Origin: Bacteroidota bacterium
GTDB lineage: Bacteria; Bacteroidota; Bacteroidia; B-17B0; Aurantibacillaceae
Assembly (NCBI GenBank): GCA_030692515.1
Contig: JAUXZS010000029.1
Location: 124,001-188,000 of the forward strand
Direction of reading: 5' to 3'
DNA: 64,000 nucleotides
The position numbers were made by a program, and so were the translations under genes. The notes below the pieces were generated by a model that was not told where the DNA came from, did no database searches, and was given only the letters and a program-made list of their open reading frames with translations. Below are positions 7,763 to 16,697 of the stretch, in pieces (the stretch's first letter is position 1; each line of letters starts with the position of its first letter).

Positions 7763-9352
7763 TCACCTAATCAAACTTACATTTCCTTTTATGTCTTTAA
7801 ACTCATTAAATCTGTTAGTATATTTGATTAAATAAAAATAAACACCACTACCACATACTTCGCCACTTGTAGTGTGACCATCCCAATTAATAGTGTTGAT
7901 TTTAGAGTTCTCGTTTAATATTGATTCTTCAATACTATAAATTAAAGCTCCCCATCTGTTATAAACGTAAACAGAGTTTAATCTTGCGCCAAATGGCATT
8001 TTAAAACGCCAAACATCATTTACGTTATCATCATTTGGAGTGAAGATATTTGGGATTACTAGTTCTTTAAAACAGGTATCGCTTACTTCAATTGTTATAG
8101 TGTAGTTTTTAATAAAGGGACAAAATAATCCTGAACCATCATTTTTAATTGAAATGTTTATGTCATAAAAGCCTGCTGAAATAATTGTATTACTTATTTT
8201 TGCCTGAGTAAAAGTATTAGTGTAACTTTTTAATGATAGATTGCTCTGCCAATTATAACTTGTGCCTAACGTTGGTGTATTTATTACTATTAAATTAGTA
8301 GTATCATTAGGGCAAAGAACTAAAGAACTGCTTTGTATTTGCGGCGTGCCTATAAACTTTGGTTTTACCTGAATAAATACAGTATCTTTTGTAATTATAC
8401 CACAAACATCCTGATGCACAATATAATTTTGCGATGTTGTAGGCTTAACATATAATCCCCCACCTGTTGCAATTTGCGAAGCGTTATTAAACCAAATACA
8501 TTCTAAACCAACCTCGGGCGGACGACCAATAAAAACACTATCGCCATTGCATAAAACTGTATCTCTCCCTGCGTAGGGTGGTAAATCAGCTTCAATAACC
8601 GACACGTCATCGATATAATATTCAGCAACCATTCCAATCGACAAGGGATAAACAAGGCTATATGTTGCAGTGGCATAACTTTTAAAATTACCAAGAGTAA
8701 GATAATTTTCAGTTCCTGTTGCAGTAAAAGTACCTTGAACTTTCATCCAATTTAAAGTGTCAGAATAGAATACACCTGTTGGACTTTTGACCTGAGGATT
8801 CACTATAGCTTCTCTTGCAGGTAAAATTGTCGCAATAGTACCGCTATCAAAATATAAACCTAATTCGTCAATTGCATACTGTGATCTATTTAATAAATTA
8901 GCATAATGCGTAACGCAATATTTTTTATCCTTAAGTAATTTTTTTATTAATTGGGTTTGTATATAACTTCTCCATGAAACAGAAGCTGGTGAGCTTTTAA
9001 AATAATTCATATAAGCGTACGCACGGCCTGAACGAGGAAGTTGGTCAAGCACATTAGTGTTAAAACAATCTGAATTCGAATTTCCACCACCGCCACCGCC
9101 TTTAAGACTATCCCAGCCATTTGCGTTATTGATATAAAAGGAGCCTCCACAGATATCAACATCTTCAAAGCTTGGATTAATAACATAATTTACTTGCCCT
9201 AAATTTATTAGATATAAAAAACAAAAAACAAAAGACAAGAGATAGTCCCTTGCCTTTTGTTTAAAAATTGAAACAAAAATTTTATTTGTTAATAATGATT
9301 TTATGTAAATCATAAGTACCATCTGGTAATTTAACTTTTTTAAAATAAGCAT
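7763..9352 (-). CDS. T9SS type B cargo protein with gliding-associated C-terminal domain
   Basis: Up to 529 residues. After a hydrophobic export segment (about residues 35-55) comes a region starting INPSFEDVDICGG, like the N-terminal beta-sandwich of many secreted Bacteroidota proteins. Next is a Cys-containing Ig/PKD-like middle part (GRDTVLCNGDSVFIG; SSSLVLCPNDTTNL). A CHU_C gliding-associated domain closes the protein (about 440-529: IFTPNDDNVNDVW, YNRWGALIY, WDG, GVYFYLIKY, end GNVSLIR). That domain is a T9SS type B sorting signal, so the protein is exported to the surface or medium. Ligand and function are unknown. The start is uncertain; the first ATG lies 2 bases after the preceding gene and leaves a long leader. 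Last gene of the B12-riboswitch operon. Confidence 0.8.
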   Translation of the reverse strand: MLILKKLNYQMVLMIYIKSLLTNKIFVSIFKQKARDYLLSFVFCFLYLINLGQVNYVINPSFEDVDICGGSFYINNANGWDSLKGGGGGGNSNSDCFNTNVLDQLPRSGRAYAYMNYFKSSPASVSWRSYIQTQLIKKLLKDKKYCVTHYANLLNRSQYAIDELGLYFDSGTIATILPAREAIVNPQVKSPTGVFYSDTLNWMKVQGTFTATGTENYLTLGNFKSYATATYSLVYPLSIGMVAEYYIDDVSVIEADLPPYAGRDTVLCNGDSVFIGRPPEVGLECIWFNNASQIATGGGLYVKPTTSQNYIVHQDVCGIITKDTVFIQVKPKFIGTPQIQSSSLVLCPNDTTNLIVINTPTLGTSYNWQSNLSLKSYTNTFTQAKISNTIISAGFYDINISIKNDGSGLFCPFIKNYTITIEVSDTCFKELVIPNIFTPNDDNVNDVWRFKMPFGARLNSVYVYNRWGALIYSIEESILNENSKINTINWDGHTTSGEVCGSGVYFYLIKYTNRFNEFKDIKGNVSLIR

Positions 9353-9354
9353 CT

Positions 9355-10482
9355 TTAAGAATTAATCACCTCTACCAACTTTTTACAATTTTCAGCATTA
9401 TCAAAATTTGAAATTTGTTTTTTTCGTTCTTCAAGATGAGATTCAGAAAATGGTAATGCATAAACAGAATTAATTTTTTGAATAAAATCAGTTCCTGAAT
9501 TTACAATCATAAAGCCATTATTCTCCTTAATTCCCGTGCCTTCCGTCATGTTTTTGTTGCAAACAATAAATCTGCCTTTAAATAACACGTTTAATAATTT
9601 TAATTTTAAACCAGTTGGTTGAGCTGTATATAAAACATGCATTTGTGCATCATGAATTAATTTATTCATTTCGCTTTCCTGAGGACTATCCATTAAACTT
9701 ATGTGTTGATGATTTTTGATTGCATCTTTTAAAAAGTCTGGAGGATTTAAGCCTGCAATAACAATCGGTAATTTTATTTTAGAAAAAACATTTTCTATTA
9801 ACCAAATTGCAGCTTCGTAATTTTCGGAAATACTTAAGTTACCATGAAACAATATAAATTTACCAATACCAAGCTCGCTAGTTAATTTTTCGTTGGCATG
9901 AAAACTCGGCAAATACAATGTTTTAACTTTTGGATAATTTACTTTAAAATAATCGGCATCGGTTTGGTTTACGGCCAAAATATAATCGGTATGGCCTACA
10001 ATAGATTCGAAACGTTTTAATTTTTTCGCTTCTATTTTTAAATAGATTTTTTTTAAACTGTTTTTTTCAGACTTAGATAATTCTAAATAATAATCGTGTT
10101 CGATATTGCTATGACGGTATATTTTTTTTCTGTTCGCAAAACGTTTATCATTTAATAAATAGCAAGTATGCAACACTTCAAATAAAATAGGAAAACCGTT
10201 TGATAATAAATTCTTCTCTAATTCTATTGATTGTCGTGATTTAACGGTATAAGGAAGTAATGATAGATTGGCCAACAAACCAGTTTTGCGCTCGTAATAA
10301 TAAACCTTTTCGCACAAGGCTTCTAATTCTGGAGATGGTTTTCTGCCGTAACTGAAACAATGTAAATAAATTTTAATGCCAGCTTTTTTTAACCAAACCA
10401 ATTTATAATAAACATCAATTACCCCTCCGTAATTTGCAGGAAAAGGCACATCAAATGAAATTATATTAATTGCGTTGCTCAA
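9355..10482 (-). CDS. GT-B fold glycosyltransferase (family 4-like)
   Basis: 375 residues with the two-domain layout of group 1/GT4 glycosyltransferases. The N-terminal Rossmann part (INIISFDVPFPANYGGVIDVYYKL) has the early Gly-Gly acceptor loop. The C-terminal domain opens with FHGNLSISENYEAAIWLIE and reaches the nucleotide-sugar region GLKLKLLNVLFKGRFIV. No signal peptide or membrane helix, so it is probably cytosolic or peripheral. It starts 19 bases after the propeller lipoprotein gene and ends 2 bases before the T9SS type B gene, so it belongs to the same transcription unit. Its substrate and any link to B12 uptake are unknown; it may glycosylate an exported operon product, which is speculation. 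Confidence 0.75.
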   Translation of the reverse strand: MSNAINIISFDVPFPANYGGVIDVYYKLVWLKKAGIKIYLHCFSYGRKPSPELEALCEKVYYYERKTGLLANLSLLPYTVKSRQSIELEKNLLSNGFPILFEVLHTCYLLNDKRFANRKKIYRHSNIEHDYYLELSKSEKNSLKKIYLKIEAKKLKRFESIVGHTDYILAVNQTDADYFKVNYPKVKTLYLPSFHANEKLTSELGIGKFILFHGNLSISENYEAAIWLIENVFSKIKLPIVIAGLNPPDFLKDAIKNHQHISLMDSPQESEMNKLIHDAQMHVLYTAQPTGLKLKLLNVLFKGRFIVCNKNMTEGTGIKENNGFMIVNSGTDFIQKINSVYALPFSESHLEERKKQISNFDNAENCKKLVEVINS

Positions 10483-10501
10483 CAGTCAAAGATGACTATT
10501 T

Positions 10502-11536
10502 TTATTCGAAATAAAAACCGTTTGCGTTTATTCCGGCGTTAAAATATTTTTTTTGAGCACCATTGGCTCCAAAAATATAAATTGTTGATTTTTGAATGTA
10601 GTCTAATGCATCGGCAGCATAAATAGTATAATCGTTAGGATTTACGCCCAGTCCATAAAAATTTTTAGTGCCGTTTGAAATAAATTCAGTTACCGGAAGC
10701 GCATTTGAAGTAATGGGCATTTTATAAATGCCGCCATTTAAAAAATAAAGAGTGTCTTTAGTTTTATTTAAACATAAACTGTTGGGCGAATCGTTATTAC
10801 TAAACTGAAAAGACTGTTCGATTTGATTTGTTAAGGGGTTAATTCGTGATAATTTTCCTAAAATAGAATTTGTGTTATCACCACCGCTTAACACCCAAAT
10901 TTTATCATTTTTATCAATTTCAATACTTCCGTTATTAATTCCAACGCTAATGCTATCGGTTTTTGAATCGGTAATAGTATTAATAACGTAACAATAATCT
11001 CTTTTCATATTGGTTACAAGTGCTTTATTGTAAATTAAAACCATTTTTTCTGTCCAACCACTGCATGGTATAGAAGAGGTTTTAGTATTTGTATTTAAAT
11101 CAATAACATTGATAGCATTGGCGTTATAATCACTCACGTAAGCTTTTTGATTTGTTATTGGCAATACATAACGTGGAGAAGAAAGATTAGTTATTTGATT
11201 TATTTTTTTAAATTGATTATCGCACACAATAATTTTACCTGAATTATTTACAACCAAATAAAATTTATCATTTATTTTAGATAAGCTCTGTGCCACATCT
11301 CCAATAATGGGAGAACTCGTATTTTGTGATTGATAAAAATTTTCTATTACGGCATCGTTTCCACTATCAAATAAAGACACAGAGGAATTACCGCTACCAA
11401 AATTTCCTTCATTAATAACATACACTTTTTTGGCAGTAGTTAATTGAACCTGCGGTTGAATAACATCTTGCGGTTTATCTTTAACACAAGATGATAACAC
11501 GAATAGCAATAAAGTTATTTTAAAATAATTGATCAT
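10502..11536 (-). CDS. DUF5074/YVTN beta-propeller lipoprotein, BtuG-like
   Basis: 344 residues from the ATG at 11536. An earlier in-frame ATG at 11572 would place its first codons inside a strong hairpin and weaken the signal peptide. Lipoprotein signal MINYFKITLLLFVLSSC with Cys17 as the lipidated residue. The remainder shows repeated propeller blades (KVYVINEGNFGSGNSSVSLF near the start, then QKAYVSDYNANAINVIDL and DKIWVLSGG). This arrangement resembles the DUF5074 family that includes BtuG, the surface lipoprotein of gut Bacteroides that captures cobalamin and docks on BtuB. Its place behind a B12 riboswitch and a BtuB-like receptor supports the same role here. Assignment is by similarity in memory and context; ligand residues were not checked. 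Confidence 0.75.
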   Translation of the reverse strand: MINYFKITLLLFVLSSCVKDKPQDVIQPQVQLTTAKKVYVINEGNFGSGNSSVSLFDSGNDAVIENFYQSQNTSSPIIGDVAQSLSKINDKFYLVVNNSGKIIVCDNQFKKINQITNLSSPRYVLPITNQKAYVSDYNANAINVIDLNTNTKTSSIPCSGWTEKMVLIYNKALVTNMKRDYCYVINTITDSKTDSISVGINNGSIEIDKNDKIWVLSGGDNTNSILGKLSRINPLTNQIEQSFQFSNNDSPNSLCLNKTKDTLYFLNGGIYKMPITSNALPVTEFISNGTKNFYGLGVNPNDYTIYAADALDYIQKSTIYIFGANGAQKKYFNAGINANGFYFE

Positions 11537-11545
11537 AAAAAATAA

Positions 11546-11571
11546 TGGCGCAGTAAAATTATACTGCGCCA
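11546..11571 (-). promoter_or_regulatory. Intra-operon hairpin ahead of the BtuG-like gene
   Basis: TGGCGCAGTA (11546-11555) and TACTGCGCCA (11562-11571) form a perfect 10-bp stem with a 6-base loop. On the transcribed strand it is followed by ATTATTTTTT and then the ATG. It could be a leaky terminator or an mRNA-stabilising structure that sets the ratio of the propeller lipoprotein to the upstream proteins. Confidence 0.6.
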
Positions 11572-11577
11572 AATAAC

Positions 11578-12540
11578 TTAGTTTTTAATTAATTTTTTTA
11601 CTGTTTTGTTATCTCCAGAAATTAACTCTAACATATAAATACCTTGTTGCAAAGAGTTTAATTCGATTGTATGGTGCATTTCTAATAATGTTTGCTCATA
11701 AACTAATTTACCGTTCATATCAATAATCGAAAGCAATGTTGAATGATTCGAAGCAACATCAATTGTTAGTGAAGAGATAAATGGATTTGGATAAATATTG
11801 CTTTTTAAATTTGCAGTATTTTTTACAATACCAACTGTAGAATAGGTTGTGGTAAAATTATCAATCCCAAAAAACAAAGGTGTGTTTGGTCCAAAATTAC
11901 CATTATCGCTTGTGTACATAAAAAACTTCACGCTATCTACATTCCCTAAACTACTTGTGTTTACCCATTGCCAAGTATCCACAATATAATCTAATGTATT
12001 ATTAGCAAAACGAAAATCTGCTAAATAAAACGGCACGCTGTCTTGTAATAAAACGCCGCCCTTATAACCTCTAACGGTTACTTTAAAAAAATCAGGGTCG
12101 TTACCACTTACACCACCAAATTTTTTAGCGAAAGAATCGCCAAGCTTCATTGACTTATAAGCATAGGTAGTGTTGGTGATATAAAAACCGTTTACGGTAT
12201 TTGAAGGAGAGCTTAAATTTATTACACCATTGGCTTGAGCAATTGCGTATGTATTTGAATTGTTATAACCAAACTTTGGTTTTACCCCATACAAATTGCC
12301 AAAACCTGCAGTAGCAGAATCATATTTATTGGTGTAAGCAAAACCACCACTCCAATAATTAAAACCTGTATCCCACTTATACTGGAAAGAAGCATTACTA
12401 GTTGTAAAAGGTGTGCTTGTTGTGCTAGTGTAAGCAGAGTTGGGCGAAAGCGTAAATGTCTCAAAATCTGCAATGGCTGTTTGTGCTTTTAGAGAAAAAA
12501 TTCCTAAAGCAAGCGTTAAAATGGTAATTGTTTTTTTCAT
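11578..12540 (-). CDS. DUF4465 protein, BtuH-like, with T9SS type A sorting domain
   Basis: 320 residues: signal peptide (1-19, ending SLKAQ), a DUF4465 domain (about 22-235) and a T9SS type A C-terminal domain (about 248-320: YPNPFISSLTIDV, GKLVYEQ, LNSLQQGIYMLEL, KKLIKN). DUF4465 hallmarks visible are WSGGFAYTN, YITNTTYAYKSMKLGDSFAKK, FFKVTVRGY, VPFYLADFRF and LFFGIDNF. In gut Bacteroides a protein with this type of domain (BtuH) is reported as a second cobalamin-binding surface protein. Here it is exported by T9SS rather than as a lipoprotein. It starts 11 bases after the BtuB-like gene. Cobalamin binding is inferred from family and operon. Confidence 0.8.
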   Translation of the reverse strand: MKKTITILTLALGIFSLKAQTAIADFETFTLSPNSAYTSTTSTPFTTSNASFQYKWDTGFNYWSGGFAYTNKYDSATAGFGNLYGVKPKFGYNNSNTYAIAQANGVINLSSPSNTVNGFYITNTTYAYKSMKLGDSFAKKFGGVSGNDPDFFKVTVRGYKGGVLLQDSVPFYLADFRFANNTLDYIVDTWQWVNTSSLGNVDSVKFFMYTSDNGNFGPNTPLFFGIDNFTTTYSTVGIVKNTANLKSNIYPNPFISSLTIDVASNHSTLLSIIDMNGKLVYEQTLLEMHHTIELNSLQQGIYMLELISGDNKTVKKLIKN

Positions 12541-12551
12541 GTTTATTATTT

Positions 12552-14537
12552 TTATTTTTTCGTTTGTAATGTAATACCAATTTCATAATTTCTTAAAGGC
12601 ATTGGTCGGCCTAATAGGATTGTATAATTTTCATTAAATAAATTATTGCATGCTCCAAAAACATTAAAGCTAATCACTTTAAAATTAATTGTATGGTTTA
12701 ATCGTAGAGAAGAAATCTGATAAGGATTTAACCATTGCGAATTATCGCTAGTAGTATAGCGATAACCAACATATTGATTAAAAAAAGTAATTGCTGTTTT
12801 TTTGTATCCAATTAAAACATTCGAATTAATTGTATAGCGCGGTGTATAAATTAATTGTTTGTTAACCGAGTTGTTATTTTCTTGATTGTTAGATTCAATA
12901 GTTGACAGCACATAACCTGTTACAATATTTACAGCACATCTAAATTTGTTTTTAATATAATTAACCCGCCAGGTTGTTTCTGCTCCTCTACTCCAAACTT
13001 GTTGAATGTTTATTGGAGAAGGATTTCCTCCCGCACCGGGAATCCATAATATCCAATCATTAATTTTTCTGTTAAACACTGCTCCGGAAACAAAAAAAGT
13101 AGTGTTATTAATTTGTCTGTTATAATTAATGGCGCCTTCTTGCGTATAACCTTGTTCGGGTTTTAAATTAATATTACCGCCCGGCAACCAATACAACTCA
13201 TTTAATGTTGGGTGGCGATAAACTTTAGCACCATTTAATGTTAAAGCAATTTGTTTGGTTAATTTATAATCTGCAGAAACATTTCCTGTAATTGGGAATG
13301 CGCCCGTACTAAAATAATCTATTCTTGCGGCAGTATAAACCAAAAGTTTGTTGTTTAAAAATGAAAATTTATTGCCAAGCAAAAACGATAATTTATTTAA
13401 ACTTTTTGTTGATGCGTAATTATTGGTTGTAGCAGAACTGGATGTAAAATTTACTCCAAAATTTAGTTGGTGTTTTTTATTCCAAGTTAAATAATTTTCG
13501 TTTTCTGCAATTAAAGTTTGTGTTTTACTTTTAGAAAATAATTGAACAAGACTATCGGTATAATTAATTTTATCATTAAAATAACCGGCTCTTATTGTTG
13601 ATTTAAAATTTGTATTTATAAAACTCCAGTCGGCAGTAATTCTCGACGCCACATCATCTTGGTACGTTTTACTTTCTGTTTTATAATCATAAGATGGTAG
13701 TCGCCTTTGATTTGAATTTATCCAAGCATTAACTGAAAGTATTTGTTTTGAATTAATTAAAAATTTTAATTCCTGCATTAATCCTAAAAAATTATAATCG
13801 GCATTTTTTTGTTGTTTAATTTGATTTTCCTTATCGGTAGTGTCTTTATAGTTAAAATTATTGTTACTGATATTATTATAAACTTTTGTTGAAGAAATAA
13901 AACGGCTTTTACTAAATAAAATATTTGTAGATAGGTTTTTTAAACCAAAACTCCCAGCTCCAATACTTGCCGATGTAGTTAAACCTTGATTAAATAAATT
14001 AGAGTTTTTTAAATGTATGCTTCCACCAACCGCGCCACTACCCCATAAAGAAGAAGAACCTCCATATTCTATTTCAATATTTTCAAAAAGAGAAGCGGGA
14101 ATTAAAGAAAGATCGGATTGACCCAGCATAGCATTTTGAATATTAAATCCGTTCCATAAAATTGCGGTCTGCGAGGCGTTACCACCTCTAAAACTTGTTG
14201 TAGATAATGCTCCCGGCCCATAACTTTTAATAAAAATGGGTGTATTTAAACTTAAAACATCAGCAATAGAATTAAATTTAAATTGTTGTTTAATAGTAGA
14301 ATCAATTGTTTCAGTTTTTTTTCCAATTCTAGAAAGTTCTATTCTATTTGCCCTTACCTCCACATTTTTTAAGGAGATAGTATCTTGAGCAAAAAAATAA
14401 TTTGTAGCTAAGGCCAATAAAATAACAGCCTTAATTTTAAAATTAAATCCACAAGCAAAATGCTTATTTATTGTTACAGTCAATTTTTGATAATTTTTGT
14501 GCGTCTTTAGCCTCACATCCCGAAAGCTTTTAAACAT
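12552..14537 (-). CDS. btuB: TonB-dependent receptor, BtuB-like cobalamin transporter
   Basis: Up to 661 residues. A signal peptide (core AVILLALATNYFFAQ) is followed by a TonB-box-like segment DTISLKNVEV, a plug domain (about 60-185: TTSFRGGNASQTAILWNG, LWGSGAVGGSIHL) and a 22-strand barrel (HPTLNELYW, KPEQGYTQEGAINY, NLFNENYTILLGRPMP). The barrel imports its ligand across the outer membrane using TonB energy. The riboswitch directly upstream identifies cobalamin as ligand. The start is uncertain: the ATG at 14537 touches the aptamer and gives about 35 residues before the hydrophobic core; GTG or TTG codons further in are alternatives. First gene of a five-gene operon. Confidence 0.88.
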   Translation of the reverse strand: MFKSFRDVRLKTHKNYQKLTVTINKHFACGFNFKIKAVILLALATNYFFAQDTISLKNVEVRANRIELSRIGKKTETIDSTIKQQFKFNSIADVLSLNTPIFIKSYGPGALSTTSFRGGNASQTAILWNGFNIQNAMLGQSDLSLIPASLFENIEIEYGGSSSLWGSGAVGGSIHLKNSNLFNQGLTTSASIGAGSFGLKNLSTNILFSKSRFISSTKVYNNISNNNFNYKDTTDKENQIKQQKNADYNFLGLMQELKFLINSKQILSVNAWINSNQRRLPSYDYKTESKTYQDDVASRITADWSFINTNFKSTIRAGYFNDKINYTDSLVQLFSKSKTQTLIAENENYLTWNKKHQLNFGVNFTSSSATTNNYASTKSLNKLSFLLGNKFSFLNNKLLVYTAARIDYFSTGAFPITGNVSADYKLTKQIALTLNGAKVYRHPTLNELYWLPGGNINLKPEQGYTQEGAINYNRQINNTTFFVSGAVFNRKINDWILWIPGAGGNPSPINIQQVWSRGAETTWRVNYIKNKFRCAVNIVTGYVLSTIESNNQENNNSVNKQLIYTPRYTINSNVLIGYKKTAITFFNQYVGYRYTTSDNSQWLNPYQISSLRLNHTINFKVISFNVFGACNNLFNENYTILLGRPMPLRNYEIGITLQTKK

Positions 14538-14540
14538 TGT

Positions 14541-14690
14541 GCCTTTGGCAGGTCTTCTGACTTATCCTTAATAAAACGCCTTCCCGTTTTAACAGTGGCT
14601 TACGAATGTTTTATTTCCAAAAAGGACTCACAGCAGCGGGTACTATTAGTGAATTTCACACTATTCCCTATTAATCTTTTGCATGCCAGC
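14541..14690 (-). ncRNA. Cobalamin (B12) riboswitch aptamer
   Basis: On the minus strand the aptamer shows the standard elements in order: P1 arm CTGGCA, AATAGGGAA, GTGTGAAATTCAC, the core CCGCTGCTGTGA, GCCACTG, GGGAAGGCG, and the B12 box AGTCAGAAGACCTGCC (14547-14562) followed by the closing P1 arm. It lies between a promoter motif and the BtuB-like gene, so the operon should be shut down when cobalamin is bound. The expression platform must overlap the first codons; no terminator hairpin with U-tract was found, which favours translational control. Confidence 0.93.
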
Positions 14691-14739
14691 ATAACTTTTT
14701 TATGGTCAGACTGGTTTTAAAAAAGAACCAATTGCAGGG

Positions 14740-14747
14740 CAAAGATA
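14740..14747 (-). promoter_or_regulatory. Predicted -7 element of the B12 operon
   Basis: TATCTTTG on the minus strand, a full match to TAnnTTTG, about 50 bases ahead of the aptamer. No convincing -33 element is visible. Confidence 0.55.
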
Positions 14748-14797
14748 AAAATTGTATTTTAATTAAAGAATTTATTTTTTCTTTGCATAATTATTAA

Positions 14798-15478
14798 ATG
14801 GAACAATTTCAAAAAATAGAATTAATAGAATACTTAACAACGTTTATTTCTGACTCCAGAAAAAAACGTTTTGATGAAGTTATTTCTCAACGCACCGATC
14901 ATTTACGCATTGTTTTAGAAGATGTTTACCAAGGCCATAATGCCAGTGCTATTTTAAGAAGCTGCGATTGTTTTGGTGTGCAAAACATTCACTATATCGA
15001 AAAAAGAAATAACATTAAAATTAGCGCAGATGTGGATATGGGTAGCAGTAAATGGCTTAATATTCATCAACATAAAAACAATGATAATAACACGCTTCAT
15101 GCGATTAATGATTTAAAAAGCAAAGGCTATCGTATAGTTGCAACAACTCCACATAAAAACGATTGCACCATAGATAAATTACCGGTAGATAAAAAATTAG
15201 CCCTAGTTTTTGGGACAGAAATAGAAGGTATTTCGGAGACAGTATTTGAACACGCTGACGAATTTGTAAAAATACCCATGTATGGCTTTACCGAAAGTTT
15301 TAATGTAAGTGTGTGCGCGGCATTATGTATGTACGAATTAACAACACGCATTAGAGAAAGCGTACCAAATTATTTATTAACTGAAGATGAAAAAATAGAT
15401 ATTTATTTTAATTGGTTAATAAACAGTATTGATTCGAGTGTTGGCTTGATTGAAAATTTTTATAGAGACAAAACATAA
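14798..15478 (+). CDS. trmH: SPOUT-family RNA 2'-O-methyltransferase, TrmH-like
   Basis: 226 residues. The three SpoU/TrmH motifs are present: motif 1 VLEDVYQGHNASAILRSCDCFGV (about 35-57, with the conserved Asn and Arg), motif 2 LVFGTEIEGIS (about 138-148) and motif 3 IPMYGFTESFNVSVCAA (about 160-176), which together make the trefoil-knot SAM site. There is a C-terminal helical extension as in TrmH, which methylates G18 of tRNA. The alternative is another rRNA or tRNA 2'-O-methyltransferase of this family. A TTTG motif 14 bases ahead of the ATG is a weak promoter match. Divergent from the B12 operon, convergent with hemW. Confidence 0.82.
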   Translation: MEQFQKIELIEYLTTFISDSRKKRFDEVISQRTDHLRIVLEDVYQGHNASAILRSCDCFGVQNIHYIEKRNNIKISADVDMGSSKWLNIHQHKNNDNNTLHAINDLKSKGYRIVATTPHKNDCTIDKLPVDKKLALVFGTEIEGISETVFEHADEFVKIPMYGFTESFNVSVCAALCMYELTTRIRESVPNYLLTEDEKIDIYFNWLINSIDSSVGLIENFYRDKT

Positions 15479-15490
15479 TCATTAGCCACG

Positions 15491-15508
15491 TCCCGATTGC
15501 TATCGGGA
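15491..15508. terminator. Short hairpin between convergent trmH and hemW
   Basis: TCCCGAT (15491-15497) and ATCGGGA (15502-15508) form a perfect 7-bp stem with a TGCT loop, 12 bases past the trmH stop. No U-tract follows. The sequence resembles a dispersed intergenic palindrome of Bacteroidota. Confidence 0.45.
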
Positions 15509-15575
15509 TATACTAATTTCACAAATATATTTTATTTAGAAAACTTTTCTTTTCCACTTCGTGAAACTATTAGCT

Positions 15576-16697
15576 TTATTCAAGAAAAAAATCAGCAGCT
15601 ATTCCATCCGCATATAAACGCGCTTGATTTGTTAGAGTATAAGTTGCATTATTTATTTCAAAATCTGCTTTCTTTTGTTCTGCAATTTTTAAAAAATGTA
15701 AAAGAGTAGTCTCACCAAATAATAATTTTATCTCTTCCGTATCACATCCCCAAATTGTTCTCAATCGTGTAAGAACATATTCGTTAAACCTATCCTTAAT
15801 CGACAACTCTTCTTTTTCAAAAAAATCGGTTTTGTTTTCGATTGCTTTACTGTACAAGCCGTTGTTTTTTAAATTCCACTGACGAGAAACGCCATTAAAA
15901 GAATGCGCAGAAGGTCCGATTCCTAAATAGTGTTTTTGTAACCAATAATTGCTGTTATGTTTTGCGAAAAAACCAGCCTTCCCAAAATTTGAAATCTCAT
16001 AATGAATAAAATCAGATTGCTTTAAAAAATCCGTCATTAATAAAAATTGTTGGCTACTTAAATCATCACTTACTGATGGCTCTTTTCCTTTTAAATTATT
16101 GACTCCTAGGGCAGTTTTGTTCTCTATGGTTAAATTGTAAGATGAAATGTGCTGCGTATTTAAACTAACCGCTTGTATTAATGTGTTTTCCCAAGTTTTT
16201 AAATCTTGGAATTTACTACCATAAATAAGGTCAATAGTAATATTATTAAATCCTTTTTCTTGAGCTAAAAGAACAGAATTAACAGAATCTTTGGCAGTAT
16301 GGGCTCGATTCATCCATTTTAACTCTTCATCATTAAAACTCTGCAAACCAATACTTAACCTGTTGATTCCTATAGACTTCCATAGATTTAAATTTTCTGC
16401 TGAAATATCATCAGGGTTAGTTTCAATTGTAATTTCAATAGATGAATCATAAACAAAAAATTTATTTATAGCAGTAAAAATGGCTTCAAATTCAGATTTA
16501 TTTAATAAACTTGGTGTTCCTCCGCCAAAATAAATAGTGCTTAACTTCTTGTTTTTAAAGTAGTTATGTCGTAATTCAATTTCCTTAATAATATTAAGTA
16601 CTACTTCATTTTTAATACTCAAATTGGTGCTAAAATGAAAATCGCAATAGCTGCAAGCCTGCTTACAGAAAGGGATATGAATATATAGTCCGCTCAA
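15576..16697 (-). CDS. hemW: Radical SAM protein HemW (heme chaperone, formerly HemN-like)
   Basis: 373 residues with the radical-SAM cysteine motif CKQACSYCDFHF at residues 11-22, followed by TIYFGGGTPSLL and TIETNPDDI, the HemW pattern. A C-terminal HemN/HemW domain is present (NGLYSKAIENK, LSIKDRFNEYVLTRLRTIWG). HemW relatives bind heme and an iron-sulfur cluster and deliver heme to membrane enzymes; they lack coproporphyrinogen oxidase activity. Length and N terminus fit HemW rather than the longer true HemN. Cytosolic. No same-strand neighbour upstream; the next gene is divergent. Confidence 0.9.
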   Translation of the reverse strand: MSGLYIHIPFCKQACSYCDFHFSTNLSIKNEVVLNIIKEIELRHNYFKNKKLSTIYFGGGTPSLLNKSEFEAIFTAINKFFVYDSSIEITIETNPDDISAENLNLWKSIGINRLSIGLQSFNDEELKWMNRAHTAKDSVNSVLLAQEKGFNNITIDLIYGSKFQDLKTWENTLIQAVSLNTQHISSYNLTIENKTALGVNNLKGKEPSVSDDLSSQQFLLMTDFLKQSDFIHYEISNFGKAGFFAKHNSNYWLQKHYLGIGPSAHSFNGVSRQWNLKNNGLYSKAIENKTDFFEKEELSIKDRFNEYVLTRLRTIWGCDTEEIKLLFGETTLLHFLKIAEQKKADFEINNATYTLTNQARLYADGIAADFFLE

